Below are positions 17,461 to 25,777 of a stretch of 64,000 nucleotides of DNA, piece after piece. The notes below the pieces were generated by a model. That model did no database searches and was not told where the DNA came from. It was given only the letters and a program-made list of their open reading frames with translations. The translations under genes were made by a program, and so were the position numbers. The first letter of the stretch is position 1; the number at the start of each line of letters is the position of its first letter. The stretch comes from Streptomyces pluripotens (GTDB lineage Bacteria > Actinomycetota > Actinomycetes > Streptomycetales > Streptomycetaceae): contig NZ_CP021080.1 in NCBI RefSeq assembly GCF_000802245.2, forward strand, positions 1,178,001 to 1,242,000, written 5' to 3'.

Positions 17461-18786
17461 TCACGAGGCGTCGATGAACCGGTCCAGCACCCGCACGCCG
17501 AACCGCAGCCCGTCCACCGGCACCCGCTCGTCGACGCCGTGGAACATACCGGCGAAATCCAACTCCGGCGGCAACTTCAGCGGCGCGAAGCCGAAGCCCC
17601 GGATGCCGAGGTCGTCGAAGGACTTGGCGTCGGTACCGCCGGAGAGCATGTAGGGGATCGCCTTGGCCGTCGGGTCCTCGGCCAGCAGCGCGGACTGCAT
17701 GGCCGCCACCAGCGCCCCGTCGAAGCCGGTCTCCAACGCCTTGTCGGCGTGCACGTCCTCGCGGCGGACGTTCGGCCCCAGGAGCCGGTCGAGGTCGCCC
17801 AGGAACTCCTGCTCGTATCCGGGCAGGAAACGTCCGTCGATGTGCGCGGTGGCCTCGCCCGGGATGACGTTGACCTTGTAGCCGGCGTTCAGCTGCGTGG
17901 GGTTGGCGGTGTTGCTCAGAGTCGCGCCGATCAGCTTGGCGATCCCGCCCAGCTCGGCCAGGGTGGACTCCATGTCCTCCGGGTCCAGCTCGATGCCGAG
18001 CGCATCGCCCAGTTCGTCGAGGAAGGCCCTGGTGGTCTTGGTCACCCGTACCGGGAACTTGTGGCGGCCGACCCGGGCGACGGCCTCGGACAGCTCGGTG
18101 ATGGCATTGTCGCGATGGATCATGGAACCGTGCCCGGCGGTGCCGGCCACGGTGAGTTTCATCCAGTGCATGCCCTTCTCGGCGGTCTGGATCAGGTAGA
18201 GCCGCCGCTGCTCGTTCACGGTGAAGGAGAAGCCGCCCACCTCGCTGATCGCCTCGGTGACGCCCTCGAACAGTTCGGGGTGACGGTCGACCAGGTGGCG
18301 GGCGCCATAGGTGCCGCCTGCCTCCTCGTCGGCGAGGAAGGCGACCACGATGTCCCGCGGAGGCCGCCGCCCACTACGCAGCCGATCGCGTACGACGGCG
18401 AGCGTCATGGCGTCCATGTCCTTCATGTCGACGGCCCCTCGCCCCCAGACGCAGCCGTCGGTGACCTCACCCGAGAACGGGTGGTGCGTCCAGTCGTCGG
18501 CATTGGCCGGTACGACGTCCAGGTGACCGTGGATCAACAGCGCGGGCCGTGAGGGGTCCTCTCCCTCGATGCGAGCCACCGTCGAGGCACGGCCCGGGTG
18601 AGACTCGAAGATCTTCGGCTCCAGCCCCATCTCGGCGAGCTTCTCGGCGACCCACTCGGCGGCCTTGCGCTCACCGGGCCCGGAGTGGTCTCCGTAGTTG
18701 CTGGTGTCGAACCGGATCAGCTCGCGGCAGAGGTCCACGACCTCGTCCTCGCCGGTGATCCCGCCGGCGGCGCCCGTCTCGCTCAC
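17461..18786 (-). CDS. M20/M25/M40 family zinc metallopeptidase
   Basis: A 441-residue cytoplasmic dinuclear-zinc hydrolase of the dipeptidase/acetylornithine deacetylase/carboxypeptidase type. Zinc and catalytic residues appear in order: HGHLDVVPAN (His, Asp) near residue 85, WGRGAVDMKDMDAM, the catalytic glutamates in LADEEAGGTYGARHLVD, and the final histidine region near GFAPLKLPPELDFAGMFHGVDERV. The lid dimerisation domain lies between about 190 and 310. The start is GTG at 18786, directly behind GGGAGGAAG; the open frame continues 45 codons upstream with no coding character. Substrate is unknown. Transcribed alone, leftward, ahead of the chaplins. Confidence 0.93.
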   Translation of the reverse strand: MSETGAAGGITGEDEVVDLCRELIRFDTSNYGDHSGPGERKAAEWVAEKLAEMGLEPKIFESHPGRASTVARIEGEDPSRPALLIHGHLDVVPANADDWTHHPFSGEVTDGCVWGRGAVDMKDMDAMTLAVVRDRLRSGRRPPRDIVVAFLADEEAGGTYGARHLVDRHPELFEGVTEAISEVGGFSFTVNEQRRLYLIQTAEKGMHWMKLTVAGTAGHGSMIHRDNAITELSEAVARVGRHKFPVRVTKTTRAFLDELGDALGIELDPEDMESTLAELGGIAKLIGATLSNTANPTQLNAGYKVNVIPGEATAHIDGRFLPGYEQEFLGDLDRLLGPNVRREDVHADKALETGFDGALVAAMQSALLAEDPTAKAIPYMLSGGTDAKSFDDLGIRGFGFAPLKLPPELDFAGMFHGVDERVPVDGLRFGVRVLDRFIDAS

Positions 18787-19000
18787 GCTGCTTCCTCCCG
18801 TCGTCACTGCTGGTGGTCCCCCCATCCTCCCTCCGGCCCCGCCCAGGGCCCAAGACCCGTCCCGGCCCGTCACACGCCGTTCACCCGTGACCGCCGCCGG
18901 AGACGGGGGGTGATCAGCCATCCTCGAAAGCCTGGTAATGTTTCCTCCGTCGCCGCGAGGAAAGCCCCGCCCACGGGAACTTTCGCACGACAGACACCTT

Positions 19001-19088
19001 GTCCGGGTGGCGGAATGGCAGACGCGCTAGCTTGAGGTGCTAGTGCCCTTTATCGGGCGTGGGGGTTCAAGTCCCCCCTCGGACACCA
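19001..19088 (+). tRNA. tRNA-Leu (anticodon GAG)
   Basis: The sequence folds as a class II tRNA. The acceptor stem pairs GTCCGGG with CTCGGAC. The anticodon stem CTAGC/GCTAG encloses the loop TTGAGGT, giving anticodon GAG, which reads CUC leucine codons. A long variable arm (TGCCCTTTATCGGGCG) is present as expected for leucine, then the T arm GGGGGTTCAAGTCCCCC. The 3' CCA is encoded (19086-19088). A hairpin terminator follows. Confidence 0.97.
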
Positions 19089-19094
19089 GCTGAG

Positions 19095-19117
19095 ACCCCT
19101 GTACATCAGGGGTTTTC
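19095..19117 (+). terminator. Terminator after tRNA-Leu
   Basis: A 7-bp stem (ACCCCTG and complement) with a 5-nt loop is followed by TTTTC, a classical intrinsic terminator. Confidence 0.85.
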
Positions 19118-19323
19118 TGCTTTTCCGGGCTGTGGCGTGACCGACCACGTGACCGACGCCCCAGCGATTCCCCAGGTCAGACCAAGGATGCGGGATCGAG
19201 TCGACCCGCACCGGAGGCGGCATTTCCGCGCTCCGTCCTTACGAGCGTCCGTACGTGCCCCTCTTCGGGTGCGGTCGTCCGGGACGCGCGGCTCACCAGC
19301 CGTCGGCCTCCTAGACTTGACGT

Positions 19324-21051
19324 GTGGCCCGGCCCAATGACGAGGTCGAGGCGCTCCTTAAGGAGTACGCGGACCTCATCGCCATCACGGGGGGCGACGC
19401 CTTCAAGGTGCGCGCCTACGAGAAGGCGGCGCGCGCCATCGGCGGCTATCCCACCGACATCTCACGGCTGGACACGAGTGGTCTCCGGGAGATCCCGAAC
19501 GTGGGCCGGTCGATCGCGCAGAAGGTCGCCGAGTATCTGCGCACCGGGAGGATGGCCGTCATCGAGGAACGCCGGACGGCGATCCCGGTCGGTGTACGGG
19601 AGCTGATCAGGATTCCGACCCTCGGGCCGAAGAAGGCGCTGCGGCTCTACGAGGACCTGCACATCGCGTCGGTGGACCAGCTGGCCGCGGCCATCGAGGC
19701 GGATGCACTGGCCGACCTGAAGGGCTTCGGCGAGAAGACGCAGGAGAACATCCGGCACGGCATCGAGATACTGCGGACGGCGGGTGGCCGGGTTTCGCTG
19801 CCCTTGGCGCTGGACACCGCCGAGGAGGTCATCACCGCGCTCTCCGGGGTTCCGGGCTGCCGGCGATGTGCGTACGCCGGGTCTCTGCGGCGCATGCGGG
19901 AGACCGTCGGGGACCTCGATGTCCTGGTGGCGGCACGACGGTCGGCGCCGTTCATGGCGGCGTTGTGCGACCTGCCAACCACCGGGGACGTCATCGCACG
20001 GGGCGCCAAGAAGACGTCGGTGCGCACGACCAAGGGGCTGCAGGTGGACCTGCGGGTGTTGCCGCCGGAGTCGTGGGGCGCCGGGCTGCAGTACTTCACC
20101 GGTTCCAAGGCGCACAACATCCGCACCCGCACCATCGCCGTGCACCAGGGGCTGAAACTCTCCGAATACGGTCTGTTCGACGCCGGCAGTGGGACGTCGG
20201 TCGCCTCCCGCACCGAGGAGGAGGTGTATGCCCGGCTCGGGCTGCCGTGGATCCCGCCGACGCTGCGGGAGGACCGCGGGGAGATCGAGGCGGCGCTGCG
20301 CGGCACGCTACCCGAACTGGTGACCGAGCGGGACATCCGTGGCGACCTGCACAGCCACACCGATCTCACGGACGGGCTCGCCCCACTGGAGGCGATGGTG
20401 GAGGCCGCCGCCGAGCGCGGCTACGCGTACTACGCGGTCACCGACCACGCGCCCAACCTGTATATGCAGCGCATGACCGAGGAGAAGATCCTCGCCCAGC
20501 GCGAGCGACTGCGGGAACTGGACGGCACCCGGCACCGGATGCGGCTGCTGCACGGCACGGAACTCAACATCGGTCCGGACGGAGAGGTGGACTGGCCCGG
20601 GGAGTTCCTGGCCGGTTTCGATCTGTGTGTGGCCTCGCTGCACTCCCATTTCGATCAGGACCGGGCCACCATGACCAGGCGGCTGGTGCGCGCTTGCGAG
20701 AACCCGTACGTCGACGTCCTCGGGCACCCGACCGCCCGGTTGATCGGCAGGCGGCCGGGCGTCGACGCCGACTGGGAGGAGGTGTTCGCGGCCTGCGCGC
20801 GCACCGGCACCGCGCTGGAGGTCAACGCCCAGCCGGACCGCCTCGATCTGTGCGACGAGTACATCCTGCGTGCCAGGGCGCACGGCGTGAAGTTCGCCGT
20901 GAACACCGATGCGCACTCCGTCCCGCACCTGGCGCAGCTGCGCTACGGCGTCGGCACCGCGCAGCGCGGCTGGCTCACCCGGGACGACGTGATCAACACC
21001 TGGCCGCTGACCCGGCTACGCCGCTTTCTGCGCAGGAGTGTGCGCGGATGA
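19324..21051 (+). CDS. polX: PolX-type DNA polymerase with PHP exonuclease domain
   Basis: A 575-residue repair polymerase of family X fused to a PHP phosphoesterase. Residues 1-100 hold the 8-kDa lyase-like region (FKVRAYEKAARAIGGYP) and the first helix-hairpin-helix (REIPNVGRSIAQKV), with a second hairpin near 95-150. The polymerase palm has GDLDVLV near residue 196 and the third aspartate in VDLRVLP near 240. The PHP domain starts DLHSHTDLTDG near 340 and includes HGTELNIGPDGEV, ASLHSHFDQD, LGHPTARLIG and NTDAHS metal ligands. It fills short gaps in base-excision or end-joining repair. The GTG start has no strong ribosome site. It stands alone downstream of tRNA-Leu and converges on the CapA operon. 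Confidence 0.93.
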   Translation: MARPNDEVEALLKEYADLIAITGGDAFKVRAYEKAARAIGGYPTDISRLDTSGLREIPNVGRSIAQKVAEYLRTGRMAVIEERRTAIPVGVRELIRIPTLGPKKALRLYEDLHIASVDQLAAAIEADALADLKGFGEKTQENIRHGIEILRTAGGRVSLPLALDTAEEVITALSGVPGCRRCAYAGSLRRMRETVGDLDVLVAARRSAPFMAALCDLPTTGDVIARGAKKTSVRTTKGLQVDLRVLPPESWGAGLQYFTGSKAHNIRTRTIAVHQGLKLSEYGLFDAGSGTSVASRTEEEVYARLGLPWIPPTLREDRGEIEAALRGTLPELVTERDIRGDLHSHTDLTDGLAPLEAMVEAAAERGYAYYAVTDHAPNLYMQRMTEEKILAQRERLRELDGTRHRMRLLHGTELNIGPDGEVDWPGEFLAGFDLCVASLHSHFDQDRATMTRRLVRACENPYVDVLGHPTARLIGRRPGVDADWEEVFAACARTGTALEVNAQPDRLDLCDEYILRARAHGVKFAVNTDAHSVPHLAQLRYGVGTAQRGWLTRDDVINTWPLTRLRRFLRRSVRG

Positions 21052-21072
21052 CCCGGTGGCGGAGTCGGTGCC

Positions 21073-22185
21073 TCAGGGGCGCCGTACGGCGAGGGTGCCC
21101 TCGTCCCCGTGCTCGATCCGGGTGCCGAAGTCCCGGCTGCACCGGGCCAGGGACTCGCGCAGCCACGCGGTGTCCTCTGCCGGTGCCCGCTCCAGGCGCA
21201 TCCGGCGCGCCCGCAGGGGCACCATCCGCAGACCGGTCAGCCGGCCGGTGGTGGGCTCGACCGAGGCCAGGTACAGCAGCCGCAGATCGTCCCGGTAGCG
21301 CTCGTACCCACCGATGCCCTCGTAGTCGTTGACGAGGTCTCCGCACCCGTACAGGACGAGTCTGCCCCGGTACACCTCCAGCGGGCGCGGGTGGTGTGAG
21401 GAGTGCCCGTGCACGATGTGGGCGCCGGCGTCGATCAGCGCGTGGGCGAACCGGACCTCGCCAAAGGAGACGGCGTAGCCCCAGTTCGCGCCCCAGTGGA
21501 GGGAGGCGACCACGATGTCACCGGGGCGCGCGGTGCCGTGCACCCGGTCGGCGAAGTCCGCCACGGCCGACGGAGTCGGAGCGGCGACCAGGGCGACGCC
21601 GGGCCGCTCGGCGGTGGCGGCCCAGCCGGCCGGGACACCACTGGAGGGGAGCCCGAAGGAGAACACCAGCACGCGTCCGCCGGTCGGCAGGGGGACGGTC
21701 GCCGGCCGCAGCGCCTCCTCCTTGTCCCGGCCCGCGCCGGCCGTGCGCAGGCCCGCTCGGGCCAGGGTGTCCAGCGTCTCTTCCAGGCCGAGTGGCCCGA
21801 AGTCGAGGACGTGGTTGTTGGCGAGCGTGCAGACGTCCGGGCGGGCCGCAGTGAGGCAGGGCAGGTTGGCCGGGTTCATCCGGTAGTGGACGCCCTTGCC
21901 CGGGGCGAAGTCGCCGTCCCGGGTGACGGCGGTCTCCAGGTTGATCACGCGTGCGTCCGGCGCGGCGGCGTCCAGTGCCGCCAGCGCCTCGCCCCAGGGC
22001 CAGGCGGGCCCGACCGGCTGGGGTATCGGGCCGTTCGCGGCCTCGGCCAGGGCGACGTAGTCCCGGGCGTCGCGGAGGTACGCCTCTCTCAGGGCCGGGT
22101 CGCCGGGGTGCGCGAGGATCTGGTCGATGCCCCTGCCGAGCATGACGTCACCGGCGAGGAACAGGTCGACAGCGTGCTCGTGCAT
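21073..22185 (-). CDS. CapA family protein (poly-gamma-glutamate capsule-type metallophosphatase fold)
   Basis: A 370-residue protein of the CapA/PGA_cap family, with the calcineurin-like fold. Motifs include LAGDVMLGRGID at residues 10-21, NLETAVT near 83, ANNHVLDFG near 122, VASLHWGANWGY near 224 and HGHSSHHPRPLEVYRG near 264. No signal peptide or membrane anchor is visible, unlike classical CapA, so a cytoplasmic metal-dependent hydrolase is likely and capsule synthesis need not be its job. It is the third gene of a tight leftward operon (DUF1876, phosphoribosyltransferase-hydrolase, CapA) with gaps of 12 and 15 nt. Confidence 0.88.
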   Translation of the reverse strand: MHEHAVDLFLAGDVMLGRGIDQILAHPGDPALREAYLRDARDYVALAEAANGPIPQPVGPAWPWGEALAALDAAAPDARVINLETAVTRDGDFAPGKGVHYRMNPANLPCLTAARPDVCTLANNHVLDFGPLGLEETLDTLARAGLRTAGAGRDKEEALRPATVPLPTGGRVLVFSFGLPSSGVPAGWAATAERPGVALVAAPTPSAVADFADRVHGTARPGDIVVASLHWGANWGYAVSFGEVRFAHALIDAGAHIVHGHSSHHPRPLEVYRGRLVLYGCGDLVNDYEGIGGYERYRDDLRLLYLASVEPTTGRLTGLRMVPLRARRMRLERAPAEDTAWLRESLARCSRDFGTRIEHGDEGTLAVRRP

Positions 22186-22200
22186 GGTGCCTGGCCCAGG

Positions 22201-23502
22201 TCAGACGTGGGCGGGTGCCAGATGGTCGGTGAACCAGTCGCGGGCCAGTTCGGTGACCGCATCGAGCGTGCCGGGTTCCTCGAAGAGGTGGGTGGCACCG
22301 GGGACGACGGCCAGCCGGTTCTCGCAGCGCAGCCGGGCCTGTGCCTCGCGGTTGAGATCGAGGACCATGGGGTCCGCGCCACCGACGATGAGGAGGGTAG
22401 GCGCGGTCACGGCGGGCAGCCGTGGTCCGGCGAGGTCGGGCCGACCGCCGCGGGAGACGACCGCGGCGGGGCGTGTGGAGGGCTCGGCGGCGGCCCACAG
22501 GGCAGCGGCGGCGCCGGTGCTGGCGCCGAAGTAGCCGACGGCGAGCCCCTCGACCTCGGGTTCCTCGCGCAGCCAGCGGGTGGCGTCCGTCAGCCGTCCG
22601 GCCAGCAGGCCGATGTCGAACACATTGGTGCGGTCGCCTTCCTCCTCCTCGGTGAGCAGGTCGAACAACAGGGTGCCGAGGCCGGACCGGCGCAGTCCCT
22701 GGGCCACGTACCTGTTCCGCGGGCTGTGTCGGCTGCTGCCGCTGCCGTGGGCGAAGGCCACAACCCCGGTGGCGCCGCCGGGTACGGTGAGTCGCCCGCG
22801 CAGACCGACGCCGCCGGCGGTCACCGTCACCTCCCGGTCGCCGGAGTCGGTGCCGCCGGCCTGCCGGTGGCGCCTCGCGGCTTGCCGCAGGCAGGCGATG
22901 ACCTCCTCGTCGTCGACCTGCGCGAAGTCGGCGTAGAACTGGCCGACGGCGGAGAAGTACCGGGGGGTGTCCAGGCAGACCAGTTCGTCCGCGTCGCCGC
23001 CCAGCCGCCGGGCGAAGTCCGGCGGGGCCACGGGGACCGCCAGCACGATCCGGGCCGCGCCGCGGGCCCGGGCGATCCGGCAGGCCGCCCGGGCGGTGGA
23101 ACCGGTCGCCACGCCGTCGTCGACGACCACGGCGGTCCGTCCGGCCACGGGAACCGGGGAGATCGCGCCGCGGTAGCGCGCGGCCCGCCGTTCCAGCACC
23201 CGGCGCTCGTCCTCTTCGACCCGCGTCAGTTGCGCCTGCGTGACCCCGGTGGCGCTCATCACCTCCTGGTTGAGCACGCGTACGCCGTCCTCGCCGATCG
23301 CGCCCAGCCCCAGCTCCGGCTGGTAGGGCGCGCCGAGTTTGCGCACCAAGCAGATGTCCAACGGTGCGTCGAGCGCGTCGGCGACCGCTGCCGCGACCGG
23401 CACTCCGCCCCGGGGCAGTCCGAGGACCACGAGGTCCTGGCCCCTGAGGTACTCCAGCCGGGCGGCCAGCCGCTGGCCCGCTTCGAGGCGGTCGGTGAAC
23501 AC
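22201..23502 (-). CDS. Phosphoribosyltransferase / alpha-beta hydrolase fusion
   Basis: A 433-residue two-domain protein. Residues 1-210 are a type I phosphoribosyltransferase with the PRPP loop VVVDDGVATGSTA near residue 125. Residues 225-433 are a dienelactone-hydrolase-like alpha/beta hydrolase with the oxyanion turn FAHGSGSSRHSPRN, nucleophile motif GASTG near 340, aspartate in IVGGADPM and histidine in PGATHLFEEPG. Substrates are unknown. The same fusion exists in mycobacteria as Rv0571c, a DosR-regulated gene, which is family knowledge. GTG start preceded by GAGGAGAGG. Middle gene of the operon with DUF1876 and CapA. Confidence 0.9.
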   Translation of the reverse strand: MFTDRLEAGQRLAARLEYLRGQDLVVLGLPRGGVPVAAAVADALDAPLDICLVRKLGAPYQPELGLGAIGEDGVRVLNQEVMSATGVTQAQLTRVEEDERRVLERRAARYRGAISPVPVAGRTAVVVDDGVATGSTARAACRIARARGAARIVLAVPVAPPDFARRLGGDADELVCLDTPRYFSAVGQFYADFAQVDDEEVIACLRQAARRHRQAGGTDSGDREVTVTAGGVGLRGRLTVPGGATGVVAFAHGSGSSRHSPRNRYVAQGLRRSGLGTLLFDLLTEEEEGDRTNVFDIGLLAGRLTDATRWLREEPEVEGLAVGYFGASTGAAAALWAAAEPSTRPAAVVSRGGRPDLAGPRLPAVTAPTLLIVGGADPMVLDLNREAQARLRCENRLAVVPGATHLFEEPGTLDAVTELARDWFTDHLAPAHV

Positions 23503-23514
23503 GGTGGCCTCTCC

Positions 23515-23829
23515 TCACTCGCCGTACGGTTGCCAGAGCGGTGCCGGCATATCGGACTCGGCCGCACCGGTCGCTTTCATGTCGCCGTCGGCGGCGCGCA
23601 GGAGCCTGCGGCCCATGGCGATGAGCGCACGCCCGGCGGCGAGTTCGTCGCCGATCTCCGGCACCGACGCGTCATAGGGGTTCCGGCGGGCCTCCGCGCG
23701 GCTCTCCATGACGTTGTCACCGGTGTCCAGGACGATCCGGGCCGTGGTGTCCGGGTCGTGTTCGGACAGGTACAGACTCAGCCGCCACTCCTTGACGTGC
23801 GGAGCACGGTTGCTCACGGGTCGGGTCAT
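23515..23829 (-). CDS. DUF1876 protein (dsRBD-like fold)
   Basis: A 104-residue protein with the DUF1876 core: KEWRLSLYLSEHDPDTTARIVLDTG, then a variable loop and IGDELAAGRALIAMGRRLLRAA. The strand-strand-helix order is that of a double-stranded-RNA-binding-like fold. Mycobacterial relatives (Rv1738, Rv2632c) are induced in hypoxia and dormancy and have been proposed to act on ribosomes, so a stress or ribosome-hibernation role is plausible but not shown here. The ATG at 23829 has a GGGAGGAG site; longer in-frame starts lack support. First gene of a three-gene operon. Confidence 0.88.
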   Translation of the reverse strand: MTRPVSNRAPHVKEWRLSLYLSEHDPDTTARIVLDTGDNVMESRAEARRNPYDASVPEIGDELAAGRALIAMGRRLLRAADGDMKATGAAESDMPAPLWQPYGE

Positions 23830-23933
23830 GGTGCGTCTCTCCTCCCTGCACCGCGAGCCCGGCGGGGCGCACCAGCCGGACCCTTCCACTGTGCACCCCG
23901 CCGACGGCAGATGCCTCCCAGGAGGCGGGCAGA

Positions 23934-24365
23934 ATGAGGGCCATGACGACGCGCTCCTGCCCCTGCGGACTCCCCCGGCCCTACGACGCCTGCTGCGGCC
24001 GGTTCCTGTCCGCGCCTCGAACGCGCTCGGTTGGTGCGGCGGCCCCCACGGGTTCGGCCGCCGCACCGACCGCAGAGCTACTGATGCGCTCGCGGTACAC
24101 CGCGTTCGCGACGGGGGACGTGGAGTACCTGCTGCGCACCTGGCATCCCCGGACTCGGCCCGGGCGGCTGGAGCTCGACCCCACGATGCCGTGGACGGGC
24201 CTGGAGATCCTCGGTACGGCCGGCGGCTCCGCCTTCCACACCACGGGCACGGTGACCTTCCGCGCCTCGTACCCGGGTGGTTCGCTGCACGAGCGGAGCC
24301 GCTTCGAGCGGCTGGACGGCACGTGGGTCTACGTGGACGGGGACTTCCCCGAACCGGGCGAGTAG
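23934..24365 (+). CDS. YchJ family metal-binding protein (UPF0225, SEC-C-like)
   Basis: A 143-residue protein. The N-terminal zinc-binding SEC-C-type segment is CPCGLPRPYDACCGRFL, with cysteine pairs spaced for zinc. An NTF2-like domain follows, beginning TAELLMRSRYTAFATGDVEYLLRTWHP and containing GLEILGTAGGSAFHTTGTVTFRASY. This is the usual YchJ layout; function is unknown. Two start codons are possible: 23934 has AGGAGG at 8 nt spacing, while 23943 begins closer to the domain. It is divergent from the DUF1876 operon, with about 100 nt between starts. Confidence 0.9.
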   Translation: MRAMTTRSCPCGLPRPYDACCGRFLSAPRTRSVGAAAPTGSAAAPTAELLMRSRYTAFATGDVEYLLRTWHPRTRPGRLELDPTMPWTGLEILGTAGGSAFHTTGTVTFRASYPGGSLHERSRFERLDGTWVYVDGDFPEPGE

Positions 24366-24381
24366 CGCGGGGGCAGCACGC

Positions 24382-25083
24382 CTAGGGTGCCAGGACGTCC
24401 AGTTCGTGGAGGGCGCCCAGGGTGATCTGCCTGGTGAGTTCCTCGGCCCGGGCGAAGTCCCGGGCGCGGACCGCCTCCGCCACCTGCACGTGCAAAGTGA
24501 CGGCCGCCGGGTCGGGGTCCTCGAACATGACCTCGTGGTGGGTACGGCCGGCCAGGACCTCCGCGACGACGTCGCCGAGCCGGGCGAACATCTCGTTGCC
24601 CGAGGCGCACAGGATGACCCGGTGGAAGGCGATGTCGTGGACCAGGTACTCCTCCAGCTTGTGCCCGCGTGAGTGGGCCACCATGCCGAGGGCGCACTCG
24701 GTGAGTTCGGCGCACTGCTGCGCCGTCGCGTTCTTCGCGGTCAGGCCCGCGGCGACCGGTTCGATCGCGGAGCGCAGCACGGTCAGGGAACGCAGTTGGT
24801 GCGGGCGGTCGGCGCCCGCGAGACGCCAGCGGATGACCTGCGGGTCGTAGACGTTCCACTCGGTCTTCGGGCGGACCGTCACCCCGACCCTGCGGCGGGA
24901 CTCGACCAGGTGCATGGATTCGAGTACACGGACCGCCTCGCGCATCACCGAGCGCGACACCTCGAAGTCCTGTGCCAGTTCGTCGGTACGCAACACGCTG
25001 CCCACCGGGTATTCGCCGGCGGTGATCGCGGGGCCGAGGGTGTCCAATACGCGGCCGTGCAGCCCCCGGCCTGGTGTGCTCAT
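24382..25083 (-). CDS. gntR: FadR-subfamily GntR regulator, probable gluconate repressor
   Basis: A 233-residue repressor. The winged helix lies at residues 8-75 (ITAGEYPVGSVLRTDELAQDFEVSRSVMREAVRVLESM), and the FCD effector domain at about 95-225 includes EYLVHDIAFHRVILCASGNEMF, whose Asp/His/His set binds metal or ligand. It is divergent from gluconokinase and the gluconate permease, the arrangement expected for a gluconate-responsive repressor; the ligand assignment comes from that context. Two small palindromes in the 139-nt gap at 25123-25134 and 25147-25162 are candidate operators. Confidence 0.87.
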   Translation of the reverse strand: MSTPGRGLHGRVLDTLGPAITAGEYPVGSVLRTDELAQDFEVSRSVMREAVRVLESMHLVESRRRVGVTVRPKTEWNVYDPQVIRWRLAGADRPHQLRSLTVLRSAIEPVAAGLTAKNATAQQCAELTECALGMVAHSRGHKLEEYLVHDIAFHRVILCASGNEMFARLGDVVAEVLAGRTHHEVMFEDPDPAAVTLHVQVAEAVRARDFARAEELTRQITLGALHELDVLAP

Positions 25084-25122
25084 GCACTCAGCGTACGGCC
25101 TGGATCACGGAGCAAAAAGTCA

Positions 25123-25134
25123 GACGTATATGTC
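25123..25134. promoter_or_regulatory. Imperfect palindrome in the gntR-gntK gap
   Basis: GACGTATATGTC pairs at five of six positions around its centre. It lies 40 nt upstream of gntR and is flanked by TCA/ATG half-site-like bases. It is a weak operator candidate on its own. Confidence 0.35.
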
Positions 25135-25146
25135 ATGCCCCCTTGA

Positions 25147-25162
25147 ATTAGTCCTACCTAAT
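25147..25162. promoter_or_regulatory. Candidate GntR operator, ATTAG-N6-CTAAT
   Basis: A perfect 5-bp inverted repeat (ATTAG and CTAAT) with a 6-nt centre sits between divergent gntR and gntK, 60 nt upstream of the gntK start. The region is AT-rich compared with its surroundings, as expected for a promoter-operator. It fits a dimeric winged-helix protein binding site in size and symmetry. Confidence 0.5.
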
Positions 25163-25222
25163 GAGTTTCAGTATGGCGACGCCGATGTGGCGTCGGATGT
25201 CGCGGAAGACAGCGAGGTAGCG

Positions 25223-25741
25223 ATGCGCACCCCCTTGGTCGTCATCGTGATGGGCGTCACGGGGACGGGCAAGACCACGATCGGTCCCTTGCTCGCCGCA
25301 CGACTGGGCGTCCCCTACGCCGAAGGCGACGACTTCCACCCGCAGGCCAACATCGACAAGATGTCGGCTGGGGTCCCGCTCGACGACGCCGACAGATGGC
25401 CCTGGCTCGATGCCATCGGCCACTGGGCGCAGCGGCAGACCGGACTCGGCGGGGTGGTCAGCAGCTCGGCGCTGAAGCGGTCGTACCGCGACCGACTCAG
25501 GTCCGTCGCCCCCGCGATCGTGTTCCTGCATCTCACGGGCGACCGAAAGCTGATCGAGGACCGGATGTCGCGGCGGCAGGGGCACTTCATGCCGACCGCG
25601 CTGCTGGACTCGCAGTTCGCCGCGTTGCAGCCGCTGGCGCCGGACGAGGCGGGAGTCACCGTGAACGTCGGCGGCAGCCCCGGGGAGATCACCGAACGCG
25701 CGGTGCGGGCACTTCGAGCGCTTCCTGCGGCATCCGCTTAA
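25223..25741 (+). CDS. gntK: Gluconokinase
   Basis: Phosphorylates D-gluconate to 6-phosphogluconate, feeding the pentose phosphate pathway. The 172-residue P-loop kinase has Walker A GVTGTGKTT near residue 11, the family signature YAEGDDFHPQANIDKMSAGVPLDDADRWPWL near 33-63, SSSALKRSYRDRLR near 85 and the lid arginine segment RMSRRQGHFMP near 120. The open frame extends upstream but the protein begins at MRTPLVVIVMG, with GAGGT upstream. It is followed after 36 nt by the GntP permease and is divergent from gntR. Confidence 0.95.
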   Translation: MRTPLVVIVMGVTGTGKTTIGPLLAARLGVPYAEGDDFHPQANIDKMSAGVPLDDADRWPWLDAIGHWAQRQTGLGGVVSSSALKRSYRDRLRSVAPAIVFLHLTGDRKLIEDRMSRRQGHFMPTALLDSQFAALQPLAPDEAGVTVNVGGSPGEITERAVRALRALPAASA

Positions 25742-25777
25742 GCACCCAAGAGTCCCCGTAACCGCAAGGGAACCCCC

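Noticed and set aside
19001..19320. tRNA-Leu 3' end as an attachment site for an integrated element
   Set aside because: No integrase, excisionase or direct repeat of the tRNA 3' end follows; the next gene is a normal PolX and a tRNA terminator is present.
23830..23933. DosR/OsdR box upstream of the DUF1876 operon
   Set aside because: I looked for a GGGAC-N-GTCCC-type palindrome and found none convincing, so regulation by such a factor is not claimed from sequence.
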